Assembly: GCF_037543845.1 (NCBI RefSeq)
Contig: NZ_JBBIFX010000004.1
Coordinates: forward strand, 124,001-188,000
Length of the DNA stretch: 64,000 bases
Direction: 5' to 3'
Origin: Gymnodinialimonas ulvae
GTDB taxonomy: Bacteria > Pseudomonadota > Alphaproteobacteria > Rhodobacterales > Rhodobacteraceae
The notes beneath the pieces were generated by a model. The model had not been told where the DNA came from and ran no database searches. It was given only the letters and a program-made list of their open reading frames with translations. Of this stretch, positions 15,866-23,656 are shown piece by piece; positions within the stretch are counted from its first letter, which is position 1; each line of letters begins with the position of its first letter. A program made the position numbers and the translations under genes.

Positions 15866-17461
15866 CTACATCCGGAACACGCCGAAGCGTGTCTCCTCTA
15901 TCGGCGCGTTCAGGCTCGCCGCCAACGACAATCCCAACACCTCCCGGCTCTTGCGCGGATCCACCACACCGTCATCCCAAAGCCGCGCGCTGGCATAAAG
16001 CGGATGCGATTGCGCCTCGAACATATCAATTGTCGGCTGCTTGAAGGCGGCCTCCTGCGCCTCCGACCACGCCTCGCCCTTCTTCTCCATCGCCGTGCGT
16101 TTGACCGTTGCAAGAACGCCCGCTGCCTGCGCGCCGCCCATCACCGAAATCCGGCTGTTCGGCCAGGACCACAGGAACCGCGGCGAATACGCCCGCCCCG
16201 CCATCCCGTAATTGCCCGCCCCGAACGAGCCACCGACCAGCATCGTCACCTTCGGCACCGCCGTCGTGGCCACCGCCGTCACCATCTTGGCCCCGTGCCG
16301 CGCAATCCCTTCGTTCTCGTACTTTCGCCCGACCATGAAGCCGGTGATGTTCTGCAGGAAAACCAATGGGATCCTGCGCTGCGAACACAGCTCCACGAAA
16401 TGCGCCGCCTTCTGCGCGGCCTCGGAAAACAACACCCCATTGTTCGCGATGATGCCCACCTGAAGCCCCATCACCTCCGCAAAGCCACACACGATGGTCT
16501 CGCCGAACCGCGCCTTGAATTCATCGAAATAACTGTCGTCCACGACCCGCGCGATCACTTCGCGGATATCATACGGCGTGGTCAACGCCGCCGGAACCAC
16601 CCCCAACAATTCGTCGGGGTCATAGGCCGGGTCGCGCCCGCCCAACACGACCCCGCCGCCGGGCCCCAAATTCGCAACGGCCCGTCTGGCCAGAGCCAAC
16701 GCATGGGCATCATCCTCCGCCAGATAATCTGCCACCCCCGAAAGACGTGTGTGCACATCCCCGCCGCCCAGATCCTCCGCCGAGACCACCTCCCCCGTCG
16801 CGGCCTGCACCAACGGCGGCCCGGCCAAAAAGATCGTCCCCTGCTCCTTCACGATGATCGACACATCCGACATCGCCGGAACGTAGGCGCCCCCCGCCGT
16901 GCACGAGCCCATGACCACGGCAATCTGCGCAATCCCCTTCGCGCTCATCCGCGCCTGGTTGTAGAAAATCCGCCCGAAATGGTCGCGATCCGGGAACACC
17001 TCATCTTGATTGGGCAGGTTCGCCCCGCCACTATCCACAAGATATACACAAGGCAATCCACACTCCTCGGCGATCTCCTGCGCCCGCAAATGCTTCTTCA
17101 CCGTGATCGGATAATACGTCCCGCCCTTCACGGTCGCATCGTTGCAAACGACCATCACATCACGCCCGTGCACACGGCCCACCCCGGCCACAACCCCGCC
17201 ACACGGCGCGGCCCCGTCATACATCCCGTGGCCCGCCGTCGCGCCGACCTCCAGAAACGGAGACCCCGGGTCGAGCAAGTTCGCCACCCGCTCCCGCGGC
17301 AACATCTTACCCCGGCTCACATGCCGCGCCCGCGACCGCTCGCCGCCGCCCGCCGCCGCCATCTCCGCCGCTTCGCGCACAACGGTCAGGGCCTCTAAAT
17401 GCGCCGCCCGGTTTGCCTTGGCCTCATCGGAGCCCGCGATGAAGGATGATTTCAGTTTCAT
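15866..17461 (-). CDS. liuB: methylcrotonyl-CoA carboxylase, carboxyltransferase beta subunit
   Basis: A 531-aa carboxyltransferase that moves CO2 from carboxybiotin to 3-methylcrotonyl-CoA. Seen: GKMLPRERVANLLDPGSPFLE at the start of the crotonase-like N-half, CVYLVDSGGANLPNQDEVFPD, MGSCTAGGAYVPAMSD (oxyanion hole), and in the C-half PLVFLQNITGFMVGRKYE and GSFGAGNYGMAGRAYSPRF. These are typical of MCC beta rather than propionyl-CoA carboxylase. The ATG overlaps the upstream hypothetical stop (ATGA). Confidence 0.95.
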   Translation of the reverse strand: MKLKSSFIAGSDEAKANRAAHLEALTVVREAAEMAAAGGGERSRARHVSRGKMLPRERVANLLDPGSPFLEVGATAGHGMYDGAAPCGGVVAGVGRVHGRDVMVVCNDATVKGGTYYPITVKKHLRAQEIAEECGLPCVYLVDSGGANLPNQDEVFPDRDHFGRIFYNQARMSAKGIAQIAVVMGSCTAGGAYVPAMSDVSIIVKEQGTIFLAGPPLVQAATGEVVSAEDLGGGDVHTRLSGVADYLAEDDAHALALARRAVANLGPGGGVVLGGRDPAYDPDELLGVVPAALTTPYDIREVIARVVDDSYFDEFKARFGETIVCGFAEVMGLQVGIIANNGVLFSEAAQKAAHFVELCSQRRIPLVFLQNITGFMVGRKYENEGIARHGAKMVTAVATTAVPKVTMLVGGSFGAGNYGMAGRAYSPRFLWSWPNSRISVMGGAQAAGVLATVKRTAMEKKGEAWSEAQEAAFKQPTIDMFEAQSHPLYASARLWDDGVVDPRKSREVLGLSLAASLNAPIEETRFGVFRM

Positions 17462-18039
17462 CGCAAGTACTCCAAATCAACGGGCTCGTTTCCTACCAGT
17501 GGCACCGCGCCTTGCCGCCGCGCTAAGCGCCACACGTCGTAGGCATCTTCCAATGCGACCGTTTCTGAAACGACCTCACAATATCGCTCACGTTCCGCCG
17601 GGTCGGCGATCTGGTTACAGTTCGCGGGATTTGCTTCGCCTCTAGCGCGCTCCATGGCCCGGCGATAACGACCTTCTGCAAACCGATTTCCTCCCTCAAT
17701 AGCCTCTGGTAGGCCATCGGTGATCTGACTGCGCACTTCTCTCAGCCAAACCGAGAGATCCGACAGACAAGCCCCATCGGCTTCCGGAAGGTCGCAGAAG
17801 CCCCTTGCCTCAAACAGGCAGGTATGGCTTGCAGAGGAATAGACTTGGCGCAGCAGCAAGTCGTCTTCTTCAGAAAAGCCGCCCGCCAGCGACGTCTCAA
17901 AAGCTCGACCTCCGACCACAAGGCACCCCTCCGCCAGCCAGATCGCGTCAGCAGCGGGGCGGTGTTGATCGCCATGCCCTGGATCAGGCAGAGCGACGCC
18001 AGCGACACCCATAGCCACAGCCAACATCCGTACCCCCAT
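17458..18039 (-). CDS. hypothetical exported protein (last of five)
   Basis: A 193-aa protein from the ATG at 18039, overlapping the upstream stop (ATGA). The N-terminus is short and only partly signal-like (MGVRMLAVAMGVAGVALPD). The mature part has several cysteines (AEGCLVV, HTCLFEARGFCDLP, GACLSDL, ANCNQI, YCEVV) and a helical C-half with LSVWLREVRSQI, similar in layout to LprI/DUF1311-type lysozyme-inhibitor-like proteins. That family resemblance is loose. Neighbouring genes encode similar proteins, so this is the last member of a five-gene exported-protein block inside the leucine operon. Confidence 0.65.
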   Translation of the reverse strand: MGVRMLAVAMGVAGVALPDPGHGDQHRPAADAIWLAEGCLVVGGRAFETSLAGGFSEEDDLLLRQVYSSASHTCLFEARGFCDLPEADGACLSDLSVWLREVRSQITDGLPEAIEGGNRFAEGRYRRAMERARGEANPANCNQIADPAERERYCEVVSETVALEDAYDVWRLARRQGAVPLVGNEPVDLEYLR

Positions 18040-18590
18040 CACTCCAACCCGCTCATCTCGGCCCAATCCAGCGGCCCCATCACGCCCGCCAACCGCGCCA
18101 CCTGCCAGGCCCACACGGCCTCCTCGAACTTCAGAACCGACTGGAACGATGCGCACCAAAGCGTCCGCCGATACGTCTCGCCCGCGCAATCGTCGCCCGC
18201 GTTCGCCCCATGGGCCACGGCCCAGACGTTGCCGTAAAGCGCCCCCAACGGCAGCCCATCGACCTCCCCCGGCGCGGGCAAAACCGCCCGCATCGCCTCG
18301 GCGCGCGCGTCAAACGCCGCCCGCAACCGCCGCTGGCAATGCAAGGAATTCGACGACACCTCGCAAATCCCCATCGCCAGATATCCACAATGCTGCACCC
18401 AATGGACATTGATCGCATTCAAACCACGCGTCACGCCATAGCCCGGCAGGGCCAGCAATCGCGCCTCGAACGCCGCCATCTGCTCGGGCACGCAGGCCTC
18501 GAACCTCGGCACATCCGGCGCACCATCGCCCCAGCTTTGCGCCTGAACCGGCCCCGCCAAAAGCACCAAAAGACCGGCCAACATCCGCAT
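18039..18590 (-). CDS. hypothetical exported protein (fourth of five)
   Basis: A 183-aa protein with a clear signal peptide, MRMLAGLLVLLAGPVQAQS, cleaved after AQA or so. The mature region has six or more cysteines (FEACVPEQM, QHCGYLAMGICEVS, LHCQRRL, DDCAGETY, LWCASFQ), consistent with a disulfide-stabilised periplasmic protein of LprI-like layout. A WAVAHGANAGDDC stretch lies in the middle. No catalytic motif is recognised. Both ends overlap neighbours by ATGA junctions, so the block is translationally coupled. Confidence 0.72.
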   Translation of the reverse strand: MRMLAGLLVLLAGPVQAQSWGDGAPDVPRFEACVPEQMAAFEARLLALPGYGVTRGLNAINVHWVQHCGYLAMGICEVSSNSLHCQRRLRAAFDARAEAMRAVLPAPGEVDGLPLGALYGNVWAVAHGANAGDDCAGETYRRTLWCASFQSVLKFEEAVWAWQVARLAGVMGPLDWAEMSGLE

Positions 18591-19042
18591 CACCACGCTT
18601 GCGCCTCCACAACACCCACAACCCGCGCCACTTGCCACAGCGCCGCCGCCGCACCGAGATGATCCAGCGCCGCCTCCGGCCCGCAACCTTCGCATCCCGC
18701 GGAAACCTGTTCCCACAATTGCGGGTACAGCCCATCGGACCACGGCGGATTTCGCCCCGCGACCGCATCGGGCAACGGCACCCGCGCAAAGCCCTCGGCC
18801 CGCGCCACCATTTGCCCCATGGCCACCGCGCGACAGGACGCATCGCCCCCGCATTGCAACAGCGCGATGCCCCCGCAATCGGCCACCGCCTGCCCGCGCA
18901 CCAGATCGAAATTCGGCGCAGCCTGTGCATTCAACGCCGCGCTCAACCGTCCCTCGAAGGCGTCCATCGCCGCCCCGACGCACCCCTCGAAGGCCGAAAC
19001 CGGTCCCGCCAAAGACATGCAACAAACCACCAAGACTCTCAC
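18590..19042 (-). CDS. hypothetical exported protein (third of five)
   Basis: A 150-aa protein. The start is taken as GTG 19042, overlapping the upstream stop (GTGA), giving signal peptide VRVLVVCCMSLAGPVSA. The mature part begins FEGCVGAAMDAFEGRL and holds pairs of cysteines (VADCGGIALLQCGGDASC, AGCEGCGP). The opening FEGC...F-E-x-R-L layout is like FEAC...FEARL in the next gene, pointing to duplication and divergence. Function unknown. Confidence 0.68.
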   Translation of the reverse strand: MRVLVVCCMSLAGPVSAFEGCVGAAMDAFEGRLSAALNAQAAPNFDLVRGQAVADCGGIALLQCGGDASCRAVAMGQMVARAEGFARVPLPDAVAGRNPPWSDGLYPQLWEQVSAGCEGCGPEAALDHLGAAAALWQVARVVGVVEAQAW

Positions 19043-19338
19043 GTCCCGTCCTCCGGCACCGCGACATCCTCCACGACCCTGCCCCGCGCATCGGTCGCAG
19101 CGTACCACGCATCCCCGCCGTCCGGCTCGCAAATCACGATTAACCGCACGCCATCGACGCCCGAGGGAACCGCATAGCAATCCACCAGGTCGCCCCCCGT
19201 TTCCGCCACATACCGCGCCGCCTGCGCGTCGATGATCTCGCTCTCGCTCGGCGGCGCCGTGGACAGCCCAAGCCACAGGCCAAACGCCCCCGCCACGGCC
19301 AGCAAACCCGCCAAGGGCAGAGCGATCCGGCGCATCAT
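19039..19338 (-). CDS. hypothetical small membrane-anchored protein (second of five)
   Basis: A 98-99-aa protein from an ATGATG doublet (19338/19335) that overlaps the upstream TGA. One N-terminal hydrophobic segment, IALPLAGLLAVAGAFGLWLG, is followed by an acidic exported domain (PPSESEIIDAQAARYVAETGGDLVDC broken here for length), with cysteines in LVDCYAV and VICEPDGGD and the segment AWYAATDARGRVVEDV. It resembles no family I can name. Coupled to the adjacent exported-protein genes. Confidence 0.68.
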   Translation of the reverse strand: MMRRIALPLAGLLAVAGAFGLWLGLSTAPPSESEIIDAQAARYVAETGGDLVDCYAVPSGVDGVRLIVICEPDGGDAWYAATDARGRVVEDVAVPEDGT

Positions 19339-19757
19339 TGTCTCGATCTCCGAATTTCTTCGAAATGTATGGCCCGAATACCAGTCACGTGGATCGCGCA
19401 AAGAAGCCTCGGGTAATTGGCCCGCCGCGTCTCCACCTCCCAGCCGGACGCAACCTCGCAAAAGGCCTCGCGCGCGACGATGAATTCCGCAATAAAGGCA
19501 TCCCTTTCTCCCCCGGACGCTGGGTATGCAGCCGCCAACCGCGCCTCCCAGATCGCCAGCTCTCGTTGCTCACAGACCGGGGGCTGCGCAACTGGCGTCT
19601 GTGCCCGATTGCATCGCGCCGCGCCCTCTCCAATGCACGCGCGCGCCACCATATCCGCCTCGCAGGCCTCCAACGCTGGCGCAACGGCATTTACCCCAAA
19701 TGGAATATCTGCATCCGCCGCTCCCGCCAACAAACACAGCGCAACCGCCCCTTTCAT
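19335..19757 (-). CDS. hypothetical exported protein, LprI-like (first of five)
   Basis: A 140-aa protein with signal peptide MKGAVALCLLAGAADA. The mature part contains EACEADMVARACIGEGAARC and PPVCEQRELAIWEARLAAAY, the latter close to the C-x(n)-E-x-x-xWE-x-RLN core of DUF1311/LprI proteins, whose better-known members bind lysozyme. The start lies just downstream of an intergenic element copy (19763-19809). It begins a five-gene block of exported proteins following liuA (71-bp gap). Confidence 0.7.
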   Translation of the reverse strand: MKGAVALCLLAGAADADIPFGVNAVAPALEACEADMVARACIGEGAARCNRAQTPVAQPPVCEQRELAIWEARLAAAYPASGGERDAFIAEFIVAREAFCEVASGWEVETRRANYPRLLCAIHVTGIRAIHFEEIRRSRQ

Positions 19758-19762
19758 CTTGC

Positions 19763-19809
19763 CAGAAAAACCTCGGGGGAGTCGCGGCACGCGACGGGGG
19801 CTGGCCCCC
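19763..19809 (-). repeat. dispersed intergenic element (copy upstream of exported-protein block)
   Basis: Read on the minus strand it has a GGGGGCCAGCCCCC hairpin, a second small hairpin GTCGCG-TGC-CGCGAC and then CTCCCCCGAGGTTTTTCTGG just before the start of the exported-protein gene. Related copies occur at 49124-49200, 54890-54965, 26832-26860 and 62131-62165. Confidence 0.5.
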
Positions 19810-19828
19810 AAACCCGGGCCGCCAACCC

Positions 19829-20989
19829 TCACATCATCCCCATCAATTCACGCCCCACCAACATGCGCCGGATCTCACTCGTGCCCGCCCCGATCTCCAT
19901 CAGCTTCGCATCCCGAAACATCCTCGACACAGGCGCATCGTTCATGAACCCCGCGCCGCCCATCGCTTGCACCGCCTGATGAGCCACCTTCATCCCCTCC
20001 TCCGAGGCATACAAGACGCAGGCCGCCGCATCCTGCCGCGTCACCTGCCCCCGGTCGCAGGCCTTGGCGACTTCATAAGCATAGGCCCGCGCCGAATTCA
20101 TGCCCGTGTACATGTCCGCGATCTTGCCCTGCATCAGTTGGAAGTCGCCAATCGGCCGCCCGAACTGCTTGCGCTCCTTCAGATACGGCATGACCTCGTC
20201 CAGACACCCCGCCATAATCCCAATGTTCACACCGCTCAGCACCACGCGCTCGTAATCCAGACCGCTCATCAAAACGGCCACACCGCGCCCCTCTTCGCCC
20301 AACACGTTCTCGAACGGCACCTCGACATCCTCAAAGATCAACTCCGCCGTATTGCTGCCCCGCATCCCCATCTTGTCGAAATGCGGCGAGGTCGAAAAAC
20401 CCACCATCTCCTTCTCGATCAGAAACGCCGTGATCCCCCGCGATCCCGCATCCGGGTCGGTCTTGGCATACACCACCAGCGTGTCGGCGTCCGGCCCGTT
20501 GGTGATCCAGTACTTCGTCCCGTTCAAAACGTAGCGGTCGTTGCGCTTCTCGGCGCGCAGGCTCATCGACACCACGTCCGATCCCGCCCCCGCCTCGCTC
20601 ATGGCAAGCGCGCCGACATGCGCGCCGGACACCAAACGCGGCAGGTACTTCGCCTTCTGCGCGTCCGTCCCGTTCAGCTTGATCTGGTTCACACACAGGT
20701 TCGAATGCGCCCCATACGACAGGCCAATCGACGCCGAGACGCGGGAAATCTCCTCCACCGCGACCGTATGGGCCAGATACCCCATCCCCGCTCCGCCATG
20801 AGCCTCGTCCACGGTAATACCCAGAAGCCCCAGCTCCCCCATCTCGGCCCACAATTCATTGGGAAACGCGTTCTCGGCATCGGTTTTCGCGGCCAATGGC
20901 TTCACCCGCTCCTGCGCCCAGGAATGCACCATATCGCGCAGGGCATTCACATCCTCCCCAAGGTCAAATGTCATCGAACCCAGAAACAT
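19829..20989 (-). CDS. liuA: isovaleryl-CoA dehydrogenase
   Basis: FAD-dependent acyl-CoA dehydrogenase converting isovaleryl-CoA to 3-methylcrotonyl-CoA; electrons go to ETF. It is 386 aa from the ATG at 20989 (MFLGSMTFDLGEDVNAL), chosen for the GGGGAGG ribosome site 8 nt upstream. Seen: ALAMSEAGAGSDVVSM (flavin site), YVLNGTKYWITNGPDAD, the catalytic Glu region GLDYERVVLSG as in known isovaleryl-CoA dehydrogenases, KERKQFGRPIGDFQLMQGKIADM, and C-terminal IGAGTSEIRRMLVGREL. First gene of the leucine cluster; a perfect inverted repeat lies upstream. Confidence 0.96.
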   Translation of the reverse strand: MFLGSMTFDLGEDVNALRDMVHSWAQERVKPLAAKTDAENAFPNELWAEMGELGLLGITVDEAHGGAGMGYLAHTVAVEEISRVSASIGLSYGAHSNLCVNQIKLNGTDAQKAKYLPRLVSGAHVGALAMSEAGAGSDVVSMSLRAEKRNDRYVLNGTKYWITNGPDADTLVVYAKTDPDAGSRGITAFLIEKEMVGFSTSPHFDKMGMRGSNTAELIFEDVEVPFENVLGEEGRGVAVLMSGLDYERVVLSGVNIGIMAGCLDEVMPYLKERKQFGRPIGDFQLMQGKIADMYTGMNSARAYAYEVAKACDRGQVTRQDAAACVLYASEEGMKVAHQAVQAMGGAGFMNDAPVSRMFRDAKLMEIGAGTSEIRRMLVGRELMGMM

Positions 20990-21015
20990 CCGCCACGCCT
21001 CCCCGCGCCAAGAAT

Positions 21016-21029
21016 TGAACACTTGTTCA
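21016..21029. promoter_or_regulatory. perfect inverted repeat upstream of liuA, candidate operator
   Basis: TGAACA-CT-TGTTCA, a perfect 6-2-6 palindrome 27 bp before the liuA start. It is well placed for a dimeric repressor of the leucine-degradation operon. Known liu regulators are of MerR (LiuR) or TetR (LiuQ) type, but no regulator gene is next to this operon and the motif does not match one I can name with confidence. Confidence 0.45.
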
Positions 21030-21128
21030 TTTAACGCCTCCCGGCGCACGAGTCAAAGATGAACCGCCCCTCACAATCCCGCCATCCCCAATTGACGCGG
21101 CCCACCCGAACACGTCACCCTCCCGCTC

Positions 21129-22241
21129 ATGTCAGACAAACCCTTCCGCTTCTTCGACAACCGCCTGAAATACCTCACCTTCGTGAACACCACGAATGAG
21201 AAATGGCGGATATCCGAGCGCGTCACCACCGAGATCGCCCACATCACCCCGCGACCCCCCGCCCTGCGCGTCTTCGATGCGGGCATGGGCGACGGCACCG
21301 TTTTGGCCAACACCATGCGCGCCTTGCACCAGCGTCACCCGACGATCCCGCAATACATGGTCGGCAAGGAAATCAGCCTCGAAGACATCCGCCTCAGCCT
21401 CGAAAAGCTCCCCGACCGGCTCGTCGAACACCCCGCCTCCGTCATCACCATGACGAACCTGTTCTACGCCGAAGCCCCCTGGCTCAAGCCCAACAAACCC
21501 GCCGACGTCACCTGGAAATTCGTCGGCCTCGACGGCCAATCCTCCATCGGGTTTCAGGAACAACTCCGCGACCTCGACCCCTTCCTCGTCGACAACTGGC
21601 AGGTCAAATCCTCCCCAAAAACCGGCAATCCGCTGTATGTCACACCCACGGTTTTGGTGATCTACCGCGCCGATCATGCCTTTCTGCTCGACAATGTCAT
21701 CCCGCGTGCCGACACCGCGCACGCCGCCTATGACCTCATCCTCGCCTCCCAGCCGTGGCGCGCCCGCACGCCTGCGCCGCTCAAGGCCAAATCCATCCTC
21801 GCGCCCCTTGCCCGCGCGCTCGCCCCCGGCGGCCGCATGCTTACCGTACAATCGGCGGGCGGCGATCCGGCCGAGGAAATCGTCAATTCCATCTGGCCCG
21901 ACATCGATCTGTTCCCGGTCAACCGCTATGACCTCATCGCCGCGCTGAAGACCGAACTGGGCGACGACGCCGCGGCCTTCGACCTTACCATCCCCTCCGG
22001 CGGCGACGCACTGCTGTCCTACCGCATGCACACCCTGCCCGAAGAGGTCGGCCCCTCCATCGGCACCTCCACCCTGTCGGCTGCCTGGAACGCCGCCACC
22101 TACGTGGCCCAAATCGACGACCAACTCCTCGAAGAGGTGCAGGGCTCCACCCGCCATTTCAACATCACCGCCGACATCCTGCACAAATACGGCGGCCTGT
22201 GGTTCAACGACGAAGCCTTCACCATCACCCGCCTCCCCTGA
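21129..22241 (+). CDS. class I SAM-dependent methyltransferase-like protein
   Basis: A 370-aa protein. Residues about 45-60 read LRVFDAGMGDGTVLANTM, matching motif I (glycine-rich SAM loop) of Rossmann-fold methyltransferases, followed by YMVGKEISLEDIRLSLEKL, where the acidic residue at the end of strand 2 would be. The middle has a long insertion (TWKFVGLDGQSSIGFQEQL), and RALAPGGRMLTVQSAGGD resembles the post-V motif LKPGG. Substrate unknown. It is divergent from liuA with a 139-bp gap. The opposite strand is also open but glycine-rich and unlike a protein. Confidence 0.7.
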   Translation: MSDKPFRFFDNRLKYLTFVNTTNEKWRISERVTTEIAHITPRPPALRVFDAGMGDGTVLANTMRALHQRHPTIPQYMVGKEISLEDIRLSLEKLPDRLVEHPASVITMTNLFYAEAPWLKPNKPADVTWKFVGLDGQSSIGFQEQLRDLDPFLVDNWQVKSSPKTGNPLYVTPTVLVIYRADHAFLLDNVIPRADTAHAAYDLILASQPWRARTPAPLKAKSILAPLARALAPGGRMLTVQSAGGDPAEEIVNSIWPDIDLFPVNRYDLIAALKTELGDDAAAFDLTIPSGGDALLSYRMHTLPEEVGPSIGTSTLSAAWNAATYVAQIDDQLLEEVQGSTRHFNITADILHKYGGLWFNDEAFTITRLP

Positions 22242-22451
22242 CCACTCCCCAGCACCCGGCCCGGCAACCCGGACCAACCAACCCGCACGTGCCCATCCTG
22301 CTGCCATAGCCCAGATCCCACGCCTCGTAGGCCGGCCCCGGTTCGATCCGATGACCTTCGGCGATTTCCTCCGCAGCGAGCTTGGGGCCAGCTACGACGC
22401 GCACAAGGACACGTCCGGACAGGCCCGAAAACCATCAGATCCAATTCTTAT

Positions 22452-22479
22452 ACTATAACGTTTTGTTCATTTTTATCAA
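22452..22479 (-). promoter_or_regulatory. putative orphan promoter, minus strand
   Basis: TTGATA, 16-bp spacer, TATAGT on the minus strand in an AT-rich island. It points away from the DMT permease into the 3' end of the methyltransferase gene, where no minus-strand gene is convincing, so it could drive an antisense or small RNA. Confidence 0.35.
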
Positions 22480-22493
22480 ATATTTAACACCAC

Positions 22494-22509
22494 GTATCAC
22501 GCGTGATAC
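22494..22509. promoter_or_regulatory. 16-bp perfect palindrome with TCACGCGTGA core
   Basis: GTATCACGCGTGATAC, a perfect palindrome 14 bp upstream of the minus-strand -35-like box. It shares its 10-bp core with the palindrome at 26762-26777. Probable protein-binding site, regulator unknown. Confidence 0.45.
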
Positions 22510-22687
22510 CCCGGGATAACGCCGCAGCAGATCGACATCATGCCCCCCGAAAGGCTCTTGCACGCCCCCGATCCACGCACACGGCCCCGCCCAACGCACA
22601 CGGCCCCAACACAGGGTAAGGCATCCCGCACTGTCCACACTTGCGCAACAATGCCACCCTCTCCCTATTGATTAAGGGAGTTTTCCG

Positions 22688-23137
22688 ATGGGCCTTTCGC
22701 TCGGTTTCGCAATTATTCTCGTCATCGCGGTGGGCGCCGCCCTCGCCATGCAGGCGCCCATCAACGCAGCCCTCGCGCGTGAAGTCGGCGACCCCACCGC
22801 CGCCGCCGCCATCTCATTTGCCATCGGCTTTGTCGTGCTCGCCGCCATCACCTGGTATCGCGGGGCCTCGATCTCCGCGCTCACGTCGCTTGGTGGCGTG
22901 CCTTGGTGGGCTTTGATGGGTGGCGTGCTTGGCGCGATCTGGGTCTGGGCCGCAATCTGGTCGGTCCCGCGCCTCGGCGTCGTGACCATGTTCGGCGCAA
23001 TGATCCTTGGCCAATTGCTCGCAGCCATCGTCCTCGACGCCCGCGGCGCCTTTGGGATGGAAGCCCGGCCAATCGACCTCACGCGCATCACAGCCATCGC
23101 CATGGTCGCAGGCGGCGTGCTCCTGTCCAAAGCCTGA
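22688..23137 (+). CDS. DMT-superfamily transporter, DUF606/YdcZ type
   Basis: A 149-aa membrane protein of the small DUF606 branch of the drug/metabolite transporters, which usually has five helices and works as a dimer or with a paralogue. Seen: FAIILVIAVGAALAMQAPIN, the conserved QAPINAALAREVGDPTAAA, FAIGFVVLAAITWY, GVPWWALMGGVLGAIWVWAAIW and VVTMFGAMILGQLLAAIVLD. The substrate is unknown. GGGAG lies 8 bp before the ATG. Confidence 0.85.
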   Translation: MGLSLGFAIILVIAVGAALAMQAPINAALAREVGDPTAAAAISFAIGFVVLAAITWYRGASISALTSLGGVPWWALMGGVLGAIWVWAAIWSVPRLGVVTMFGAMILGQLLAAIVLDARGAFGMEARPIDLTRITAIAMVAGGVLLSKA

Positions 23138-23218
23138 CCCGGCCCCGCTGCGAGGAGAGCCGCAGGCTGGAGACGCGGCGGCCTTGGCGCTGCCCGCGAC
23201 ACGGCCTATATCCCTCCC

Positions 23219-23656
23219 ATGTTTGCTGACCTGCTCAAGCGCCTCACGGCCCCCGAACCCGAAGCCCTGCCCTATGACGACGCCCGCTTGGCGCTCGCGG
23301 CCCTATTGGTGCGCATCGCCCGCTCCGACGGCGACTATGCAGCGATCGAGGCCGAATACATCGAACACGTGCTCAGGCATCGCTATACCATGTCCGATCT
23401 CGAAGCCGCCGCCCTCCGCCAAGAGGCCGAAGCGCTCGAAACCGAGGCCCCCGATACCGTCCGCTTCACACGTGCCATCAAAGACGCCGTTCCCTATGAT
23501 GACCGCGTCCGCGTGATCGAGGCGATGTGGGCCATCGTGCTGGCCGACGGCGAACGCGACGAAGAAGAGGACGCGCTTCTGCGCATGGTCGCCCCCATGC
23601 TCGGCGTGAACGACCGCGACAGCAACCTCGCCCGCAAACGCGTCGAACAGGCGTGA
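23219..23656 (+). CDS. TerB-like protein (tellurite-resistance family fold)
   Basis: A 145-aa helical protein of the TerB family. Seen: LALAALLVRIARSDGDYAAIEAEYIEHV split over residues 25-55 and RVIEAMWAIVLADGERDEEEDALLRMV near the end; each has the acidic D-G-x-x-x-x-E pattern of TerB metal-binding repeats. Such proteins are common single genes in alphaproteobacteria and are not by themselves evidence of tellurite resistance. GTGA overlap with the next gene suggests co-translation. Confidence 0.82.
   Translation: MFADLLKRLTAPEPEALPYDDARLALAALLVRIARSDGDYAAIEAEYIEHVLRHRYTMSDLEAAALRQEAEALETEAPDTVRFTRAIKDAVPYDDRVRVIEAMWAIVLADGERDEEEDALLRMVAPMLGVNDRDSNLARKRVEQA

Larger units (their letters stand above)
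22242..22687. other. 446-bp intergenic region with promoter-like and palindromic sequence
   Basis: No convincing gene. A 35-codon open frame (22351-22458) has no ribosome site. Bases 22440-22500 are strikingly AT-rich for this genome and contain a minus-strand promoter-like sequence and a 16-bp palindrome, listed separately. The GGGAG ribosome site for the DMT permease lies at the right edge. Confidence 0.5.

Noticed and set aside
15410..17398. 662-codon plus-strand open frame opposite liuB
   Set aside because: Arg/His-rich translation without motifs; liuB on the other strand is unmistakable.
17458..18039. Frameshift near the N-terminus (an alternative frame gives MSLASLCLIQGMAINTA...)
   Set aside because: The alternative frame ends early without similarity to neighbours, and the annotated frame retains the ATGA overlap; no clear evidence of a frameshift.
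21132..22307. 391-codon minus-strand frame opposite the methyltransferase-like gene
   Set aside because: Gly/Val/Glu repeats with no fold signature; the plus frame has a SAM-binding motif and an ATG in proper position.
22351..22458. 35-codon open frame MTFGDFLRSELGASYD...
   Set aside because: No ribosome site, no neighbours and no recognised family; too short to support.
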